The notes beneath the pieces were generated by a model. It was not told where the DNA came from, searched no databases, and worked only from the letters and a program-made list of their open reading frames with translations. The translations under genes were made by a program, and so were the position numbers. Of a stretch of 64,000 nt of DNA, positions 61,115 through 64,000 are shown one piece after another. Source of the stretch: Pseudomonas abietaniphila (GTDB lineage: Bacteria; Pseudomonadota; Gammaproteobacteria; Pseudomonadales; Pseudomonadaceae); NCBI RefSeq assembly GCF_900100795.1, contig NZ_FNCO01000014.1, positions 124,001 to 188,000 of the forward strand, written 5' to 3'. The stretch's first letter is position 1; every line of letters starts with the position of its first letter.

Positions 61115-61402
61115 ATGCACCCACAAATCCAATCGCGCCTGGACGGCCTGAAAGCCATGTCCCTTCGCGCTCAAATCGCCACAGCGGAGTTCTACGCCAT
61201 GATCGGTAAAGAGCCACCAGCGCAGAAGATTCGCTACCAGGTCGTCGCCAAGGGCGTCAGCGCCTACCACGTCGTGGAAATCGCCACCGGAAAGGTGCGC
61301 GGCTTCCGCTTTAACTGGAAGGATGCTGTCAACTTCGCCCAGGCCCTTGAGGCACGCGCTGACGGTGTGAAGGTCACGCTGTCAAAGGCGGTTCTGCAAT
61401 GA
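61115..61402 (+). CDS. Phage early protein, function unknown
   Basis: A 95-residue basic protein (MHPQIQSRLDGLKAMSLRAQ) with YQVVAKGVSAYHVVEIATGKVRGF and a helical end. GAGGAAAGG precedes the ATG. Its stop overlaps the next start by four bases. No family is recognised. Confidence 0.75.
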   Translation: MHPQIQSRLDGLKAMSLRAQIATAEFYAMIGKEPPAQKIRYQVVAKGVSAYHVVEIATGKVRGFRFNWKDAVNFAQALEARADGVKVTLSKAVLQ

Positions 61403-61713
61403 TTGGCGAAAGCGTGCCAGACCAGCACAAGCAGGTCATCGCGCATCTGTCGGCACAGATCGAGCACTACCTTGCGACCGGGCACCGCATTGAAGTGGTT
61501 CCGGCCGGGAAAAGCGGCGAAGTGCCGTTCACTGCAATCGGCAACCACCCGAAGAACCTCAAGGCAAAGCGCGACAGGCATGAGCCTCGCGTCCGTGAGC
61601 TGGCAGCCCAAGGCGGCACCGCATCAGCAATCGCCACCGCCGTCGGCATCGACAGCCGGACTGTCCGGCGAATTGCCAAAGAGCACGACATAACTCTGGC
61701 GGAACCTACCTGA
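61399..61713 (+). CDS. Small helix-turn-helix phage protein
   Basis: The 104-residue protein (MIGESVPDQHKQVIAHLSAQ) has a C-terminal helix-turn-helix, VRELAAQGGTASAIATAVGIDSRTVRRIAKEHDI (split over residues 65-98), like resolvase/homeodomain-like HTHs. It is probably a DNA-binding regulator of the early operon. It is coupled to the upstream gene by an ATGA overlap. Confidence 0.75.
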   Translation: MIGESVPDQHKQVIAHLSAQIEHYLATGHRIEVVPAGKSGEVPFTAIGNHPKNLKAKRDRHEPRVRELAAQGGTASAIATAVGIDSRTVRRIAKEHDITLAEPT

Positions 61714-61797
61714 TGCGTAGGATCAACAACCGCGTGCACCAGCGACGTCGGCAAGCCTGGCTGGACTTGCCAGCTCAACAGTTCGGAGAAGCATCCA

Positions 61798-62148
61798 ATG
61801 GAAAAGACAGCAGCCGCGAAACACTCGGCGGCGTACCGGGCGAGGCAAGCGGAGGCGAAGCAAAAGATGGGAATCGAGAAGATGCCTATCGAAGTGCCGA
61901 TCGGCACGCGCTCTGCGATGAGCAAAGCCATGGACGAGCACGGTTACAGCCAGGTGCAGGAGCTTTGGCAGGATCTGGCGCTGTCGTTCCTGTCTATGCC
62001 GCACGAAGAACAGGCCCGGCGCTTGAGAAAGCCTGACGCGTTAGCTTTTGTGATTACTTCGGAACTAGCGCGTAATTATGTTCAGAAAGCCAAGGCAGAA
62101 CTGAAGTCCAACCCTGGCGACGAAATTATCCTTTCTGTCAATCGTTGA
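61798..62148 (+). CDS. Phage early protein, function unknown
   Basis: The 116-residue protein starts MEKTAAAKHSAAYRARQAEA and is helical, with EVPIGTRSAMSKAMDEHGYSQVQELWQDLALSFLS. It resembles small phage or plasmid DNA-associated proteins with a ribbon-helix-helix-like region, but no family is assigned. GGAGAAG precedes the ATG. It overlaps a minus-strand gene end by 11 bases. Confidence 0.7.
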   Translation: MEKTAAAKHSAAYRARQAEAKQKMGIEKMPIEVPIGTRSAMSKAMDEHGYSQVQELWQDLALSFLSMPHEEQARRLRKPDALAFVITSELARNYVQKAKAELKSNPGDEIILSVNR

Positions 62149-62320
62149 CTCGTTGGAGAGGCGTAACCGTAGAGAACTCCTCAATTTCAAAGGTCGGATG
62201 CGCCCCAAGCAGATTACCGTATGGGTCAGTAACGACATACTTCCCGTTCTGCTCTTTGATCTCTCCGACGTTTTCGTACTGCCAAACCTTACCTTCAGTA
62301 TCTTTAAACCACGCTGGCAT
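62138..62320 (-). CDS. Small antisense-strand protein (60 aa), function unknown
   Basis: MPAWFKDTEGKVWQYENVG opens a beta-rich 60-residue protein ending TPLQRVND, with NGKYVVTDPYGNLLG. AAGGAG lies six bases before the ATG, a strong ribosome site. It opposes its neighbours. Protein-like composition and the site argue that it is real. Confidence 0.65.
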   Translation of the reverse strand: MPAWFKDTEGKVWQYENVGEIKEQNGKYVVTDPYGNLLGAHPTFEIEEFSTVTPLQRVND

Positions 62321-62420
62321 AGCGTACTCCTTGACCCGGCCCCATGCCGGTCACCACGTATAGCCCACCACCAACCTATTCGCCACCGAACTTTCGGAGG
62401 CTTTCGCATGGAGCATTGCC

Positions 62421-63182
62421 ATGAACCAAGAACAGCGTAATCAGGAATGGATTGCACAGCGCAACGCCGAAGAGGCCAAGCGACGTGAGCGTGCGGCGGA
62501 ATGCTTGAAGGACCACGAATACACCGTTCTGGCTGACACAGAGCAGCTGAAAGCGTGGCGCTGCAAGGCGCCAGGCAGCACCGACTATGCATTCGACATC
62601 CTTATGACTCGCTTCGGCATTGCCACTGTCGGTGACATTGACGGGCTTACCTTCAGCGTTGGCCTCTCCTACGGCATCGAGTTCCTGGCCGGTAAAGATA
62701 TCGGCTACTACATCCACTCAAAACTCGAAGGACACTGTCGCGAGCGCGAGTTTGACGAAGACGCCTTCCGTGCGGCGCTGGTGCATGGCGTGTGCAGTCA
62801 GATCTGCGAAAGCACACGTAGCGACGAAGAGTACGCAGCGCTGCCCGAATGGATGCGCAACGACGTCGGTCCGGGTGAAGCTGGTCGCTGGGATGAGCTT
62901 TGCGAATTCGTAGAGGCAAAGCATGACTCGATCAGCTACGGAGAGGAAGGACATGACTTCTGGGACGGTCTGAATGATCGACTGGAAGAGGCCACCTGTA
63001 TCGGCAGCACCGAGGAAGCATTCTCTTTCATGAGCGGCAACTACGACGAATTTGGGCTGGGGTGCGATTACTGGGAGATCAGGGTCGACAAGCCGCGTGA
63101 AAGCCTGATCAATCGGCTGTACCTGATAAATCACGCCGCCAAGGCGATTGTCGCTCAGCAGGTTGAAGACAAAGCCGCCTAA
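62421..63182 (+). CDS. Phage early protein (253 aa), function unknown
   Basis: I do not recognise the family. The acidic protein (MNQEQRNQEWIAQRNAEEAK) has a helical charged N-terminus and a globular middle with ILMTRFGIATVGDIDGLTF and GIEFLAGKDIGYYIHSKL. It ends in a helix (INRLYLINHAAKAIVAQQ). GGAG precedes the ATG. It is likely cytoplasmic. Confidence 0.75.
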   Translation: MNQEQRNQEWIAQRNAEEAKRRERAAECLKDHEYTVLADTEQLKAWRCKAPGSTDYAFDILMTRFGIATVGDIDGLTFSVGLSYGIEFLAGKDIGYYIHSKLEGHCREREFDEDAFRAALVHGVCSQICESTRSDEEYAALPEWMRNDVGPGEAGRWDELCEFVEAKHDSISYGEEGHDFWDGLNDRLEEATCIGSTEEAFSFMSGNYDEFGLGCDYWEIRVDKPRESLINRLYLINHAAKAIVAQQVEDKAA

Positions 63183-63377
63183 TCACGCCAGCGAATCAGC
63201 CGCCACCTCAATCTCATTGATGGCCATGGCCAGATAGTCTGATTCGTAGGCCTCTAAATTCAAAAGCTCATCGGCTGCCGCTTCTGACAGCTCGTCCAGA
63301 TCGAGCCCTTGATTGCGTGCGGCGCTGAGTACCGCTTTCAGTGCCAGCGCCAACGCCTTTTCCCTGTCTTCGCTCAT
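63183..63377 (-). CDS. Small acidic phage protein (64 aa)
   Basis: MSEDREKALALALKAVLSAA opens a helical, strongly acidic protein ending NEIEVAADSLA. GGGAGAAGG lies just before the ATG. It is convergent with the preceding gene, with no gap between stops. No family is recognised. Confidence 0.65.
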   Translation of the reverse strand: MSEDREKALALALKAVLSAARNQGLDLDELSEAAADELLNLEAYESDYLAMAINEIEVAADSLA

Positions 63378-63439
63378 GACCTTCTCCCTTCCTGTGGAGA
63401 GGTAAGCGTAGGCCATTACCAACCGCATGGAATCGAACC

Positions 63440-64000
63440 ATGAGCCAGCAACACCAGATTCTGGTCGGCGACTGCATCGAGATGATGCGGACGCTGCCGG
63501 ACAAGTCAGTTCATACCTGCGTGACCAGCCCACCCTACTTCGGCCTGCGCGACTACGGGGTCGAGGGTCAGATCGGCTTGGAGGAAACACCCGTCGAGTT
63601 CATCGCGCGTCTGGTAGATGTTTTCCGCGAAGTGCGCCGAGTACTCCGCGATGACGGCACGGCCTGGGTGAACATGGGCGACAGTTACGCGGGGAGCTGG
63701 GGTGCGCACGGGCGGGATGATATGGGCGTCGGTGTCTCGACGATCAGTCAGCGGCAGGTGATGGCGAGTCAGCGGAAGGCCAAGGCGACCACGCACGCCG
63801 AGTACAAGCCCAAGGATCTTATGGGCATGCCTTGGCGCCTAGCCTTCGCGCTGCAGGACGATGGCTGGTTTCTGCGCCAGGACATCATCTGGCACAAGCC
63901 GAACCCTATGCCTGAGTCGACGCGGGACCGCTGCACTAAAGCGCACGAATACCTGTTTCTGCTCAGCAAGTCGCGCCGGTACCACTGCGATATGCAGGCG
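63440..64000 (+). CDS. DNA methyltransferase, N-terminal part (cut by window edge)
   Basis: The visible 187 residues (MSQQHQILVGDCIEMMRTLP) have TSPPYFGLRDYG (motif IV, residues 29-40) and then WVNMGDSYAG, DDGWFLRQDIIWHKPNPMPES and RCTKAHEYLFLLSKS. These are features of beta-type amino-methyltransferases; the SPPY form is common in N4-cytosine enzymes but also occurs in N6-adenine ones. The SAM-binding FxGxG motif would lie beyond the edge. No restriction partner is in view. It may protect phage DNA. Confidence 0.92.
   Translation, partial: MSQQHQILVGDCIEMMRTLPDKSVHTCVTSPPYFGLRDYGVEGQIGLEETPVEFIARLVDVFREVRRVLRDDGTAWVNMGDSYAGSWGAHGRDDMGVGVSTISQRQVMASQRKAKATTHAEYKPKDLMGMPWRLAFALQDDGWFLRQDIIWHKPNPMPESTRDRCTKAHEYLFLLSKSRRYHCDMQA

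Larger units (their letters stand above)
29041..64000. mobile_element. Prophage (left end at ssrA, right end outside window)
   Basis: Phage genes begin within 220 bases of the ssrA CCA end and continue to the window edge. They include tail, baseplate, capsid, portal, terminase, lysis, replication and repressor genes. The order is that of a lambda-like prophage opened at attP near the tail end: tail genes next to ssrA, the PL-type operon towards the unseen right end. The virion is a contractile-tailed mosaic of lambda-like head and Mu-like tail. All main modules in view are intact, so it may be inducible. The att core cannot be set without the right junction. Confidence 0.93.

Noticed and set aside
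61713..62036. 107-residue frame starting at the stop of the HTH gene
   Set aside because: Most of it is another frame of the gene at 61798-62148, and its composition is Gly/Ala/Arg-rich like a shadow. Only the first 28 codons are unshared.

Overview
The window is a chromosome segment of a fluorescent-type Pseudomonas (P. fluorescens/P. syringae/P. putida side of the genus). This rests on gene content and order (ftsH-folP-glmM, carAB-greA, grpE-dnaK-dnaJ-dapB, recN, fur-bamE, lldR/lldPD plus an FAD/Fe-S D-lactate dehydrogenase), a Pseudomonas-style REPIN next to smpB, and proteins that read like Pseudomonas orthologues. No database search was possible, so the species is not assigned.

Region 1 (1-29040) is core genome. 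On the minus strand lie glmM (cut by the left edge), folP, ftsH and rlmE; yhbY is on plus; then greA, carB, carA, dapB, dnaJ, dnaK and grpE on minus. Two sigma-32 promoters drive grpE and dnaK. recN follows on plus behind a LexA box, convergent with fur, which is divergent from bamE. A minus block (NSS-family transporter, ratA, rnfH) faces smpB. Next is a complete lactate-use locus: lldR, a palindromic LldR-type operator, lldP, lldD and a D-lactate dehydrogenase. A small secreted protein and the tmRNA gene ssrA close the region.

Region 2 (29041-64000, running off the right edge) is a prophage placed directly against the 3' end of ssrA. It is a mosaic. It has lambda-like head genes (GpA-type terminase, lambda-type portal, gpW) with a protease-capsid fusion, and a Mu-like contractile tail (sheath, tube, gpN/gpP/gp45/gp46/gp47 homologues). 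The tail chaperone carries a -1 frameshift signal, and there is a holin/Rz/Rz1 set. The regulation is lambda-like. A CI-type S24 repressor on plus faces a Cro-like gene on minus. Three operators lie between them, and two more lie about 2 kb away at a PL-type promoter. The minus early operon runs cro, cII-like, rha-antirepressor, O-like gene with internal origin iterons, P, nuclease genes, a tyrosine recombinase and a Q-like antiterminator. It ends at a late promoter followed by tandem terminators and the lysis genes. The plus early operon starts with an unusually long leader and continues through unknown small genes to a DNA methyltransferase cut by the window end.

Accessory cargo stands out. 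An AT-rich SGNH-hydrolase gene has its own promoter and terminator (moron). A coiled-coil gene beside ssrA and a DUF1654 gene each sit behind a LexA box. A two-gene cassette (zinc-ribbon protein plus membrane-anchored coiled-coil protein) sits downstream of the repressor, where lambda keeps rexAB. The right attachment site and the main integrase, if separate, lie outside the window.
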